Positions 16,474 to 24,123 of a DNA stretch of 37,580 bases are shown piece after piece (position 1 is the first letter of the stretch; every line of letters begins with the position of its first letter). This DNA comes from Aneurinibacillus thermoaerophilus (lineage in GTDB: Bacteria; Bacillota; Bacilli; Aneurinibacillales; Aneurinibacillaceae): contig NZ_FNDE01000035.1 in the NCBI RefSeq assembly GCF_900099925.1, positions 1 to 37,580 of the forward strand. Reading direction: 5' to 3'. The notes beneath the pieces are model-generated. The model searched no databases, had not been told where the DNA came from, and worked only from the letters and a program-made list of their open reading frames with translations. Made by a program: the position numbers and the translations under genes.

Positions 16474-16746
16474 ATGGCGAGAAATACGTTACACGATATA
16501 AAACGTAGTTTAGATAATCACATTGGAGAACGGATTTTACTCCGTGCCAATGGCGGACGTCGTAAGACCGTGGAAAGAACGGGTGTACTGGAAGAAACAT
16601 ACCCGTCAGTGTTTATTGTGAAGTTGGATGAGGACAAACATGCTTTTGAGCGTGTGTCATACAGTTATGCGGATGTGCTTACAGAGACGGTGGAACTTAC
16701 CATTTGCCGTAACAATGAACATATTCGCATTTCGCTTGAACAGTAA
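16474..16746 (+). CDS. veg: Veg protein
   Basis: This 90-residue protein is almost the same as B. subtilis Veg (~86), a highly expressed small protein linked to biofilm matrix gene stimulation. The conserved core ([24 protein letters not shown]) is intact. ATG 16474 has GAGGTGG about 6 nt upstream. It is monocistronic between a tandem sigma-A promoter pair and a terminator. Confidence 0.95.
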   Translation: MARNTLHDIKRSLDNHIGERILLRANGGRRKTVERTGVLEETYPSVFIVKLDEDKHAFERVSYSYADVLTETVELTICRNNEHIRISLEQ

Positions 16747-16749
16747 TAT

Positions 16750-16779
16750 ACAGTAGGATTTTATATCCTGCTGTTTTTT
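16750..16779 (+). terminator. Intrinsic terminator of veg
   Basis: A stem of about 9 bp (ACAGTAGGAT with ATCCTGCTGT, one G-U pair) and a short loop are followed by six Ts. Confidence 0.88.
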
Positions 16780-16834
16780 ATTTTGCTTTCTTACGTATAC
16801 TATGCGTACGGGAAATAAAGGGGGCTGTATGTAC

Positions 16835-17020
16835 ATGGCACGCAGACGAGGGATTATGTCGGACAGACTCAAGTATGAGTTGGCTAAAGACCTTGGATTT
16901 TATGAAACGGTTCAGCGGGAGGGCTGGGGCGGCATCACGACCCGCGACGCGGGGAATATGGTGAAGCGGGCCATCCAGCTGGCCGAAGAAGCGCTTGCAA
17001 AACAGAATCCCGGCAAATAA
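16835..17020 (+). CDS. sspF: Alpha/beta-type small acid-soluble spore protein, SspF-like
   Basis: This is a ~61-residue protein closely resembling B. subtilis SspF ([22 protein letters not shown]). It carries the alpha/beta-SASP helices, including [14 protein letters not shown] and the [19 protein letters not shown] segment with the GPR-type and DNA-binding residues. Such proteins coat and protect spore DNA. ATG 16835 matches the family N-terminus; ATG 16829 in the same frame is 6 nt earlier and slightly closer to the AAAGGGGG site, so either may be used. A possible sigma-G -10 (TATACTA, 16796-16802) is present but its -35 is poor. The position between veg and ispE is as in B. subtilis. Confidence 0.92.
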   Translation: MARRRGIMSDRLKYELAKDLGFYETVQREGWGGITTRDAGNMVKRAIQLAEEALAKQNPGK

Positions 17021-17035
17021 CATTTTTCCCGACCA

Positions 17036-17060
17036 AGGCCAGGCAATGTATGCCTGGCCT
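17036..17060 (+). terminator. Terminator-like hairpin after the SASP gene
   Basis: A perfect 10-bp G/C-rich stem (17036-17045 with 17051-17060), 5-nt loop. The trailing T run is weak (CTTCATATT). Confidence 0.75.
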
Positions 17061-17085
17061 CTTCATATTATGCGTATTATATTGC

Positions 17086-17121
17086 TTCCACGTGGAAAAG
17101 GGAAGCGATTAATGCTAAAAT
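17086..17121 (+). promoter_or_regulatory. Candidate ispE promoter overlapping a palindrome
   Basis: TGGAAA (17093-17098) and TAAAAT (17116-17121) are 17 bp apart, a moderate sigma-A match. The -35 overlaps the perfect 12-bp palindrome TTCCACGTGGAA (17086-17097), which could be a protein-binding site. A close variant of the surrounding 19 bp occurs at 28842-28860. Confidence 0.4.
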
Positions 17122-17153
17122 AAGCAAAGCATAAAGTGGAAGGGAAGAAAGAA

Positions 17154-18032
17154 TTGGTGAACGATGTTTACCTTATGATAAAAGCTCCGGCAAAAATTAA
17201 TTTAACGCTGGATGTATTGGCAAAGCGTCCGGACGGCTACCATGAGATTGAAATGGTAATGACGACAATCGACTTAGCCGATCGATTGACCATTTACCCG
17301 CGGAAGGAAGACAAAATTACGCTTGATTGTAACGTAAGCTACTTGCCTCTTGATGAGAGAAATCATGTATACCAGGCAGCCCGGCTGGTAAAAGAACGTT
17401 TTGGCATTAAGCGTGGGGTTCATATTTATATTGACAAGCAGATTCCGATTGCAGCTGGCCTTGCGGGCGGAAGCAGCGATGCGGCAGCTACTATCAAAGG
17501 ATTGAATCGCTTGTGGAATCTGAATATGAGCATGGCGGAGATGGCCGAGCTAGGCTCGCATATTGGTTCTGATGTTTCTTTTTGCGTGTATGGAGGAACT
17601 GCATTGGCACGTGGGCGAGGCGAGAAAATTGAACCGTTGCCGTGTCTGCCCCCTTGCTGGGTCATTTTAGCAAAGCCGCCTATTGGTGTATCAACCGCAG
17701 AAGTGTACGGAGCATTACGGGTGGAGGAACTGAAAGAAAGGCGAAAGTCCAGTGAAATGATTGCGGCGATTCGTCAGGGGGATTTTGTCGGTGTATGTCG
17801 CGCGTTGAACAATCATTTAGAAGCAGTGACGCTGAAAATGCATCCTCAGGTACGTCAGATTAAAGAAAGAATGTATCGTTTTGGTGCAGATGGTGTTTTA
17901 ATGTCGGGAAGCGGTCCAACGGTGTTTGCGCTGACGGAGCATGAATCGCGCATGAACCGGGTTTATAATGGACTGCGTGGTTTTTGTAAGGAGGTATATG
18001 CCGTGCGTATTTTAGGAGAAAATAACGGGTAG
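17154..18032 (+). CDS. ispE: 4-(cytidine 5'-diphospho)-2-C-methyl-D-erythritol kinase
   Basis: This ~292-residue GHMP-family kinase is a step of the MEP isoprenoid pathway, phosphorylating CDP-methylerythritol. It shows [12 protein letters not shown] and [19 protein letters not shown] at the start, the GHMP ATP-binding loop [16 protein letters not shown] (residue ~100), [13 protein letters not shown], and the C-terminal [13 protein letters not shown]. The start is uncertain. TTG 17154 and GTG 17157 follow AAGGGAAG at fair spacing, GTG 17136 is also in frame, and ATG 17175 would match the B. subtilis N-terminus but lacks a ribosome site. purR follows with its own promoter. Confidence 0.94.
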   Translation: MVNDVYLMIKAPAKINLTLDVLAKRPDGYHEIEMVMTTIDLADRLTIYPRKEDKITLDCNVSYLPLDERNHVYQAARLVKERFGIKRGVHIYIDKQIPIAAGLAGGSSDAAATIKGLNRLWNLNMSMAEMAELGSHIGSDVSFCVYGGTALARGRGEKIEPLPCLPPCWVILAKPPIGVSTAEVYGALRVEELKERRKSSEMIAAIRQGDFVGVCRALNNHLEAVTLKMHPQVRQIKERMYRFGADGVLMSGSGPTVFALTEHESRMNRVYNGLRGFCKEVYAVRILGENNG

Positions 18033-18035
18033 CAC

Positions 18036-18086
18036 TTGCGTAAATCCGTACATAAGTGGTATATTCACTTCATAATATTCGGTTTT
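18036..18086 (+). promoter_or_regulatory. purR promoter with two PurBox-like sites
   Basis: TTGCGT (18036-18041) and TATATT (18060-18065) are 18 bp apart. AAATCCGTACATA (18042-18054) matches the PurBox AWWWCCGAACWWT at 11 of 13, and AATATTCGGTTTT (18074-18086) is its inverted form at 12 of 13. Paired inverted PurBoxes are how PurR operators are built in B. subtilis, so autoregulation is plausible. Confidence 0.5.
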
Positions 18087-18108
18087 TAATACGGAGGAGC
18101 GTACGTAG

Positions 18109-18936
18109 ATGAAAAAGTTAAGGAGAAGTGCACGGCTGGTAGATATGACGCAGCACTTGCTGGCTCGTCCCCATAAATTAATTCCGCTAACTTTTTTCGC
18201 GGATCAATACGGAGCTGCAAAATCATCAATTAGCGAGGATTTGTCAATCATTAAAGAATTGTTTGAGTTAGAAGGAGTCGGACTGCTAAAGACAGTTGCA
18301 GGAGCAGCGGGCGGAGTGAAGTACATTCCGATGATGAACGCTACGGAAGCACGAACTGTTGTAGAGGATTTGTGCGAAATGCTGAAAAGTCCGGGCCGTT
18401 TGCTGCCAGGTGGCTATCTTTACATGGCTGATTTGCTAGGGGAGCCGGAAGCATTGTCCAAAATTGGTAAAGTATTTGCTTCCGTTTTCGCGGAAGCGGA
18501 GGCCAATTATGTGATGACAGTGGAAACAAAAGGAATTCCACTGGCATATGCCACAGCACATTACTTAAACATTCCGGTTGTGATTGTACGCCGTTATAGC
18601 AAGGTGACTGACGGCTCCGTAGTAAGTATTAACTATGTATCCGGTTCAAGCAAACGCATTCAGACGATGTCTCTTGCCCGCCGTGGATTGCCTGAGCATT
18701 CTAAAGTTCTCATTATTGACGACTTCATGAAGGCTGGTGGCACCATTCGGGGAATGATGGATTTGTTGGAAGAATTTAAGGCTGAAGTAGTAGGTGTTGG
18801 CATTTTTATGGAGACGGCTAATGTAAAAGAGCGTTTGGTGGATGATTATATTTCGCTGCTGCGGATGACGGAAGTAGATGTGCGCGATAAAGAAATTCGT
18901 CTTGAATTAGGAAATTATTTTAAAAAAGAAATATGA
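18109..18936 (+). CDS. purR: Purine operon repressor PurR
   Basis: This 275-residue regulator has an N-terminal winged-helix DNA-binding domain (residues ~1-75, RRSARLVDMTQHLLARPHKL) joined to a phosphoribosyltransferase-like effector domain. The latter contains the PRPP-binding motif VLIIDDFMKAGGT (residues ~200-212). PRPP binding relieves repression of purine genes. The length is close to that of B. subtilis PurR (285). ATG 18109 has GGAGGAG about 10 nt upstream. ridA starts 21 bp after the stop with no terminator, so they are co-transcribed, as in B. subtilis purR-yabJ. Confidence 0.95.
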   Translation: MKKLRRSARLVDMTQHLLARPHKLIPLTFFADQYGAAKSSISEDLSIIKELFELEGVGLLKTVAGAAGGVKYIPMMNATEARTVVEDLCEMLKSPGRLLPGGYLYMADLLGEPEALSKIGKVFASVFAEAEANYVMTVETKGIPLAYATAHYLNIPVVIVRRYSKVTDGSVVSINYVSGSSKRIQTMSLARRGLPEHSKVLIIDDFMKAGGTIRGMMDLLEEFKAEVVGVGIFMETANVKERLVDDYISLLRMTEVDVRDKEIRLELGNYFKKEI

Positions 18937-18957
18937 ATGAATGTTGGAGGGATCTTC

Positions 18958-19329
18958 ATGGAACAAATTTCTACTAATCAAGCTCCAGCGGCCATTGGCC
19001 CTTATTCTCAAGCCGTGAAGGTAGGAAACTTTATTTATACGTCAGGCCAAATTCCGTTAACACCCGAAGGCGAATTAGTAACAGGTGACATTGTAGCCCA
19101 AACGCATCAAGTATTCGCTAATCTGAAGGCTGTGCTGGCGGCAGCTGGCGCTACGTTGAATAATGTAGTAAAGGTAACCGTTTTTGTGAAAGACATGAAC
19201 GACTTTGCCACTATTAACGAAATTTATGCAGAATACTTCGGCGAGCATCGTCCAGCTCGTTCTCTCGTTCAAGTAGCACGGTTGCCAAAGGATGTTTCCC
19301 TAGAAATTGAAATGATAGCAGCAGTATAA
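18958..19329 (+). CDS. ridA: RidA family enamine/imine deaminase
   Basis: This 123-residue YjgF/YER057c/UK114 family protein (B. subtilis YabJ) hydrolyses reactive 2-aminoacrylate-type enamines from PLP enzymes and is functionally linked to purine regulation. It keeps the signature PYSQAV near the N-terminus, RPARS with the catalytic Arg (~residue 102) and the C-terminal EIEMIA with the conserved Glu. ATG 18958 has TTGGAGGG upstream; a farther in-frame ATG at 18937 would add seven residues and cover that site. Confidence 0.95.
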   Translation: MEQISTNQAPAAIGPYSQAVKVGNFIYTSGQIPLTPEGELVTGDIVAQTHQVFANLKAVLAAAGATLNNVVKVTVFVKDMNDFATINEIYAEYFGEHRPARSLVQVARLPKDVSLEIEMIAAV

Positions 19330-19397
19330 GATAAATAACATGTCAATAGGGTAAAATGCTGAAATTGTAAAAAACTTAAAAAATTTTTGTGGATATA

Positions 19398-19425
19398 GAA
19401 GGATTTTTTTCCACCTTTGTTGAAT
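19398..19425 (+). promoter_or_regulatory. spoVG promoter (sigma-H)
   Basis: GAAGGATTT (19398-19406), 12 bp, then GTTGAAT (19419-19425) is a perfect match to the sigma-H consensus (RnAGGAwWW, N11-12, RnnGAAT). B. subtilis spoVG is a classic sigma-H gene. The DNA upstream is very AT-rich, as at the AbrB-repressed B. subtilis promoter. Confidence 0.85.
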
Positions 19426-19471
19426 TACAGTTATCAAGCTTCTGATAATTGGTAAAAGGTGGTGAGCAGAC

Positions 19472-19762
19472 ATGGAAGTGACGGACGTAAGACTTCGTCG
19501 CGTAAACACGGATGGTCGCATGAAAGCGATTTGCTCAATTACGATTGACAATGAGTTTGTTGTGCATGACATTCGTGTTATCGACGGAAACAACGGTATG
19601 TTTGTGGCCATGCCGAGCAAACGTACTCCAGAAGGAGAATTTCGCGACATCGCGCATCCTATCTCTTCGTCTACTCGCGAGAAAATTCAAGCTGCCGTAT
19701 TGGCTGAATATGAGCGTGTAGGGAATAATAATACAGAAGAACTCGTGGAAGAAGGAGCTTAA
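19472..19762 (+). CDS. spoVG: SpoVG, regulator of septation and RNA-binding protein
   Basis: This 96-residue protein is essentially collinear with B. subtilis SpoVG (97): [31 protein letters not shown] and the [14 protein letters not shown] segment. It has roles in the asymmetric septum and in binding nucleic acids. ATG 19472 follows AAAGGTGGTGAG by about 8 nt. It is a single-gene unit between a sigma-H promoter and a terminator. Confidence 0.96.
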   Translation: MEVTDVRLRRVNTDGRMKAICSITIDNEFVVHDIRVIDGNNGMFVAMPSKRTPEGEFRDIAHPISSSTREKIQAAVLAEYERVGNNNTEELVEEGA

Positions 19763-19774
19763 TTTTATGGTTTC

Positions 19775-19804
19775 AAAGGGGCCTTGCAGAGAGGGGCCCT
19801 TTTT
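19775..19804 (+). terminator. Intrinsic terminator of spoVG
   Basis: AAAGGG pairs with CCCTTT and an inner CC with GG, with one G-G mismatch in the stem; a T run follows (to 19804). Confidence 0.78.
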
Positions 19805-19950
19805 CTTGTGGTATAGGAAAGTATATGTTTGGAAACTGGTAATCCCCCAGGAAAACAAATAGGTTGCAGAGGCAAGATAGGTACGACTACTCGCCTATTC
19901 CTTGAAAGGAAAAGGACGGGCTTGTTTTTGTCCCTCTTTTTCTCTGTATC

Positions 19951-19979
19951 TTGAAATAGGAAAGCAATTAAGATATAGT
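19951..19979 (+). promoter_or_regulatory. glmU promoter (sigma-A)
   Basis: TTGAAA (19951-19956), 17 bp, TATAGT (19974-19979). The rest of the ~250-bp spoVG-glmU gap (19805-19950) contains imperfect short stems but nothing I can name. Confidence 0.65.
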
Positions 19980-20011
19980 CATTGTGGAACTTATCAAAAT
20001 GGGAGGATACC

Positions 20012-21376
20012 ATGTCGGATAAATTTGCGGTTGTATTAGCTGCTGGTCAAGGAACACGAATGAAGTCGAAGCTGTACAAGGTACTGCATCCCGTTTGCGG
20101 TAAGCCAATGGTTCAGCATGTAGTTGACAGCCTTAAAGAGCTGGACATGGCTCGTATCGTTGTCGTGGTGGGGCATGGAGCTGACAAAGTAAAGGAACAG
20201 CTGGGAAATGCAGTTGAGTATGCAATGCAGGAAGAACAGCTGGGAACCGCTCACGCCGTGATGCAGGTAGCTCCAATTTTAAAAGGAAAAAAAGGAACGA
20301 CGCTTGTTCTGTCCGGTGACGAGCCGCTAATCAGCTCTGAAACACTTTCTGCTCTGGTAGCTCATCATGAGGCAAAACAGGCTGCCGGAACAATTTTAAC
20401 CAGAATTATGGACAACCCTACGGGCTATGGCCGCATTATTCGCGGTGAGGACGGGGCTGTGGAACGAATTGTCGAGCAAAAGGACGCGAATGAAGAGGAA
20501 CAGCGCGTGAGAGAGATCAATACGGGCACGTATTGTTTTGATAATGAAAAGCTGTTTTCCGCTCTTGAGAAAGTTGATAATAATAATACGCAAGGCGAGT
20601 ACTACCTAACCGATGTAATCGAGATCCTTAAAAAACAAGGCGAGCGTATTGAAGCATCTGTAACGGAAGAAATAACCATTGGTGTTAATGATCGGGTAGC
20701 GCTCGCAAAGGCGGAAGCGCTTATGCGAGAGCGCATTCTTACTAAACACATGAGAGAAGGCGTTACCATCATCGATCCATCCAGCACATATATTGAAACG
20801 GATGTGGTGATTGGGCGCGATTCTGTGATTTACCCGGGTACGTTGATTGGCGCTGGCACCGTTATCGGTGAGGAATGTATAATTGGTCCGCATAGTCAAT
20901 TGAAGAACTGCCAGGTGGGCGACCGCGTGGAAATTAAGCACTCTGTGCTGATGGATAGTCGCGTGGACAGCGATGCCACGGTGGGTCCGTTTGCATATAT
21001 TCGCCCGCATTCCCATATTGGTGAAGGGGCGAAAGTGGGTGATTTTGTCGAAATTAAGAATACGTCTCTGGGCAAAGGAAGTAAAGTTTCCCATCTTACG
21101 TACTTAGGTGACGCCGAAATCGGAGAGAATGTAAATGTTGGTTGCGGTACCGTTACAGTAAACTACGATGGTGTAAACAAGTACAAAACGATTGTTAAAG
21201 ATCGTTCGTTCATTGGATGCAACGTAAATCTTGTAGCGCCGGTAACGGTAGGCGAAGGCGCGTATATAGCGGCGGGCTCCACAGTTACGACAGACGTTCC
21301 GGATGGGGCGCTGGCAATTGCCCGCGAACGCCAGATTAATAAAGAAGATTACGCAAAGAAAATTATAAAGAAATAA
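20012..21376 (+). CDS. glmU: Bifunctional UDP-N-acetylglucosamine diphosphorylase/glucosamine-1-phosphate N-acetyltransferase
   Basis: This 454-residue enzyme carries out the last two steps to UDP-GlcNAc, the precursor for peptidoglycan and teichoic acids. The N-terminal uridyltransferase domain (residues 1-~230) opens with [11 protein letters not shown] and contains the GDEPL metal site. The C-terminal left-handed beta-helix (~250-454) has hexapeptide repeats ([29 protein letters not shown]) forming the acetyltransferase site. ATG 20012 has GGGAGG 5 nt upstream; the in-frame GTG or TTG codons before it lack this site. prs follows after 31 bp. Confidence 0.97.
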   Translation: MSDKFAVVLAAGQGTRMKSKLYKVLHPVCGKPMVQHVVDSLKELDMARIVVVVGHGADKVKEQLGNAVEYAMQEEQLGTAHAVMQVAPILKGKKGTTLVLSGDEPLISSETLSALVAHHEAKQAAGTILTRIMDNPTGYGRIIRGEDGAVERIVEQKDANEEEQRVREINTGTYCFDNEKLFSALEKVDNNNTQGEYYLTDVIEILKKQGERIEASVTEEITIGVNDRVALAKAEALMRERILTKHMREGVTIIDPSSTYIETDVVIGRDSVIYPGTLIGAGTVIGEECIIGPHSQLKNCQVGDRVEIKHSVLMDSRVDSDATVGPFAYIRPHSHIGEGAKVGDFVEIKNTSLGKGSKVSHLTYLGDAEIGENVNVGCGTVTVNYDGVNKYKTIVKDRSFIGCNVNLVAPVTVGEGAYIAAGSTVTTDVPDGALAIARERQINKEDYAKKIIKK

Positions 21377-21407
21377 GTTATGAAAGGTATGGAGGTTTAA
21401 CAGGAGT

Positions 21408-22358
21408 ATGGCGAATTATCGCGACCCAAAGTTAAAGGTATTTACTTGTAATTCTAATCCGGCTTTGGCGAAAGAAATCGTAGATCATATTGGTCTTCCA
21501 ATGGGAAATGCGCAAGTTGTTCATTTTAGCGACGGTGAAGTACAGATTAAACTGAATGAGAGTGTACGTGGTGCTGACGTATTTGTCATTCAATCCACCT
21601 GCGCGCCCGTAAACGAACATGTGATGGAACTTCTTGTTATGGTGGACGCGCTGAAGCGTGCTTCAGCAAAGAGTATCAACGTGGTCATGCCTTATTATGG
21701 ATATGCCCGTCAAGATCGCAAAGCGCGGGCGCGTGACCCGATTACGGCAAAATTAGTGGCGAATTTGATTGAAACGGCCGGAGCGCACCGCGTGATTACA
21801 ATGGACCTCCATGCCACGCAGATTCAGGGATTTTTTGATATTCCAGTGGATCATCTGCTTGGGGTGCCGATCCTTGCTAAGCATTTTATTGAGAAAAAAC
21901 TGGAAGATATCGTTGTTGTATCTCCAGACCATGGTGGTGTGACGCGTGCGAGAAAACTTGCTGAGCGTCTAGAGGCACCAATCGCCATCATTGACAAACG
22001 CCGCCCGGAACCGAACGTAGCGGAAGTAATGAATATTGTCGGTAATATTGAAGGTCGTACAGCAATTATTATCGATGACATCATTGATACAGCAGGAACC
22101 ATTACGCTGGCGGCGAACGCTTTGATGGAAGCGGGAGCCAAAGCGGTATATGCTTGCTGTACGCATCCGGTATTATCTGGCCCGGCCATTGAGCGCATTC
22201 AAAATTCCAGCATTAAAGAACTGATTGTAACGAACACAATCCCGCTTGGATCTGAAAAGCAAATCGATAAAATTAAAGTACTATCTGTAGCACCGATTAT
22301 CGGAGAAGCGATCATTCGCGTACACGAAGAATTATCGGTAAGCAAGCTGTTCGATTAA
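21408..22358 (+). CDS. prs: Ribose-phosphate pyrophosphokinase
   Basis: This 316-residue class I PRPP synthetase makes PRPP from ribose 5-phosphate and ATP, feeding purine, pyrimidine, histidine and tryptophan synthesis. It has the YARQDRK loop, the [15 protein letters not shown] segment, the catalytic Lys/Arg in GGVTRARK, and the PRPP-binding [12 protein letters not shown] (residues ~222-233). The length equals that of B. subtilis Prs (317). ATG 21408 has GGAGG about 12 nt upstream and AGGAG immediately before. It is co-transcribed with glmU. PRPP is the effector of PurR encoded nearby. Confidence 0.97.
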   Translation: MANYRDPKLKVFTCNSNPALAKEIVDHIGLPMGNAQVVHFSDGEVQIKLNESVRGADVFVIQSTCAPVNEHVMELLVMVDALKRASAKSINVVMPYYGYARQDRKARARDPITAKLVANLIETAGAHRVITMDLHATQIQGFFDIPVDHLLGVPILAKHFIEKKLEDIVVVSPDHGGVTRARKLAERLEAPIAIIDKRRPEPNVAEVMNIVGNIEGRTAIIIDDIIDTAGTITLAANALMEAGAKAVYACCTHPVLSGPAIERIQNSSIKELIVTNTIPLGSEKQIDKIKVLSVAPIIGEAIIRVHEELSVSKLFD

Positions 22359-22450
22359 TTTTTTCCTTGTTTTGTGATTGATCCCTTCTTTTATTGGGTA
22401 AGGTAGATAATGATATTGCTATGAACCTTACAATAGGAGGGGATAATAAT

Positions 22451-23104
22451 ATGGCAATGGAATTGAAAGCTCAAAAAAGGAAATTGGGATCGCACTCGAT
22501 TCTAACAGAGTTACGCGGCAAAGGCCAAATTCCTGCCGTCTTATACGGAGATGGTAAGGAGAGTGAGCCGATTGCGGTTGAAGAACGTGAATTTATCCAG
22601 ATTGCTAATCGTCAGGGATTACATCACGTCATCAAGCTAAATGTAGATGGAATTTCTTACAATGTCATGGTTAAAGACGTACAGAGCGACCCAATTAAAA
22701 ATAAAGTGCTCCATTTGGATTTCAACAAGATAAATATGAACGAAAAAATTGACACCACCGTGGTGGTTGTCCTCGAAGGAGAGGCCGAAGGCGTAAAGAA
22801 CGGCGGCGTCTTACAGCATATGTTGCGTGAGCTAACGATCAGTTGCTTGCCTAGCGAAATTCCGGATAAAATTACCTTTAATGTTGAACATTTGCAAATT
22901 GGCGATTCGGTGACGGTAAGCGATCTTACTGTCCCAGATGGTATCGAAGTGAAGCATGAAGGTGATGAAGTGGTGCTGAGTATTGTGCCGTCGCAGGCTC
23001 AGCCAACAGACATAGCCGCTGAAGAAGCCGAAGCGGACGCAGGAGCGGCGGATAGAACCGATGCAGAGAATAGCTCCGGCGACACGGCGCCGGATAGAGG
23101 ATAA
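22451..23104 (+). CDS. ctc: 50S ribosomal protein L25 (general stress protein Ctc)
   Basis: This 217-residue two-domain bL25 protein binds 5S rRNA. The N-terminal L25 domain (residues 1-~90) starts with MELKAQKRKLGSHS and contains IPAVLYGDGKE. The C-terminal TL5-like beta domain (~95-185) follows, and then an Ala/Glu/Asp-rich tail of ~25 residues that looks disordered. It is slightly longer than B. subtilis Ctc (~204). ATG 22451 has AGGAGGGG 8 nt upstream. I do not see the sigma-B promoter known for ctc in B. subtilis. A 7-bp inverted repeat (GTAAGGT at 22398, ACCTTAC at 22425) lies just before the ribosome site. Confidence 0.94.
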   Translation: MAMELKAQKRKLGSHSILTELRGKGQIPAVLYGDGKESEPIAVEEREFIQIANRQGLHHVIKLNVDGISYNVMVKDVQSDPIKNKVLHLDFNKINMNEKIDTTVVVVLEGEAEGVKNGGVLQHMLRELTISCLPSEIPDKITFNVEHLQIGDSVTVSDLTVPDGIEVKHEGDEVVLSIVPSQAQPTDIAAEEAEADAGAADRTDAENSSGDTAPDRG

Positions 23105-23111
23105 ACGTTGC

Positions 23112-23148
23112 GAAAAAGCGTAACCGGTCGGTTGCGCTTTTTCAATGT
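23112..23148 (+). terminator. Intrinsic terminator of ctc
   Basis: A 14-bp stem (23112-23125 with 23130-23143, one T-G pair) encloses the tetraloop GGTC. Its 3' arm ends in a T run. Confidence 0.85.
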
Positions 23149-23170
23149 TATAAAATAAGGGGAGAATGGT

Positions 23171-23731
23171 ATGAAAATAATCGTGGGGTTGGGAAATCCG
23201 GGCCAGCAGTATGAAATGACCAGACATAATGTTGGCTTTTGGGCCGTTGATCTTCTTGCGGAAGCGTGGGATATTCCGTTAAGAGAAGGAAAGTTCAAAG
23301 GATTGATTGGCGAAGGCAGGGTCGGAGGCGAGAAAGTGCTTCTTGTCAAGCCCTTAACATATATGAACTTGTCCGGCGAATGTGTTGGTTCGCTTATAAG
23401 TTTTTACAAGGTTGATCCAAAGGAAAGTTTGTTGGTGATTTATGATGATCTCGACTTACCATGCGGGAAAATTCGTCTGCGTACCAAAGGAAGTTCAGGC
23501 GGACATAACGGGATGAAATCGTTGATTGCTCATCTGGGCACAGAAGAGTTCAAGCGTATTAAAATTGGTATCGGACGCCCTGCCCCAGGAAGAAAAGTCG
23601 CAGACTATGTGCTTTCCACATTTCCACCAGAGGAACTGGCCGAAGTGCAGGAAGCGGTTAAGAAATCAGCGGAAGCGGCGAAAACATGGATGGGTATGTC
23701 ATTTTTGCGCGTGATGAATCAATTCAATTAA
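23171..23731 (+). CDS. pth: Peptidyl-tRNA hydrolase (SpoVC)
   Basis: This 186-residue essential esterase recycles tRNA from peptidyl-tRNA drop-off products. The signature residues are present: GLGNPGQQYEMTRHNVGF with Asn and the catalytic His (~residue 20), KPLTYMNLSGE (Asn for tRNA binding) and the DDLDLPCGKIRLR motif with the catalytic Asp, followed by GGHNGMKS. The length equals that of B. subtilis SpoVC (188). ATG 23171 has AAGGGGAG 8 nt upstream. fin follows with its own sigma-F-type promoter. Confidence 0.96.
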   Translation: MKIIVGLGNPGQQYEMTRHNVGFWAVDLLAEAWDIPLREGKFKGLIGEGRVGGEKVLLVKPLTYMNLSGECVGSLISFYKVDPKESLLVIYDDLDLPCGKIRLRTKGSSGGHNGMKSLIAHLGTEEFKRIKIGIGRPAPGRKVADYVLSTFPPEELAEVQEAVKKSAEAAKTWMGMSFLRVMNQFN

Positions 23732-23749
23732 TGAATCTATAAATGCACT

Positions 23750-23779
23750 GTATGTCACACTTACCTTCTGGAAAGAATA
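23750..23779 (+). promoter_or_regulatory. Candidate sigma-F promoter of fin
   Basis: GTATG (23750-23754), 15 bp, GGAAAGAATA (23770-23779). The -10 fits the sigma-F pattern at every defined base and the -35 at four of five. It has the same geometry as the gin promoter at 1722-1751. Confidence 0.6.
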
Positions 23780-23814
23780 AGAATGAGCATATCGTATTTC
23801 CGGGAGGCATAAAT

Positions 23815-24036
23815 ATGAAGATACGATACATTTGTCCGCATTGCGGTATGTTGTATGCGGCCATCGACCATCCCGAAGCAACAGAAGAGCGCCTGGGGTT
23901 TCATTCCTTGACCCCCGATGAGAGGAAACATATAATTAGCTATGAAGCAAACGGGGATATTGTGGTAAGCATAACATGTGAATATTGTAGTGAAGCCATC
24001 CACCGTTATCCTGAGCTTACGTATCCTTTGCAATAA
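23815..24036 (+). CDS. fin: Anti-sigma-F factor Fin
   Basis: This 73-residue zinc protein is the counterpart of B. subtilis Fin/YabK (76), which binds sigma-F and promotes the switch to sigma-G in the forespore. It has two CxxC pairs (C7/C10, C55/C58) and the family core LGFHSLTPDERK..ISYEANGDI. ATG 23815 has GGGAGG about 8 nt upstream, whereas an upstream in-frame ATG at 23743 falls within the promoter region. It lies between pth and mfd, as in B. subtilis. Confidence 0.93.
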   Translation: MKIRYICPHCGMLYAAIDHPEATEERLGFHSLTPDERKHIISYEANGDIVVSITCEYCSEAIHRYPELTYPLQ

Positions 24037-24046
24037 AGCAGACAGG

Positions 24047-24076
24047 GCCTTGGCTTTTGCGCTAAGGCTTATTTTT
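24047..24076 (+). terminator. Intrinsic terminator of fin
   Basis: GCCTTGGC/GCTAAGGC stem (24047-24054 with 24061-24068, one G-U pair), then TTATTTTT. Confidence 0.8.
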
Positions 24077-24123
24077 GCATTGATTTTATTTGTAATTTCT
24101 TATAAGGAGAGGAGGAAGGGTGA

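Noticed and set aside
16772-16802. Sigma-G promoter for the SASP gene
   Set aside because: TATACTA is a fair -10, but the -35 falls inside the veg terminator T run and matches poorly.
19805-19950. Possible small RNA in the spoVG-glmU gap
   Set aside because: Several short imperfect stems are present, but no promoter plus terminator pair defines a transcript.
22359-22450. Sigma-B promoter for ctc as in B. subtilis
   Set aside because: No GTTTAA/GGGTAT pair at 12-14 bp spacing; the nearest GTTTTG and GGGTAA are about 21 bp apart.
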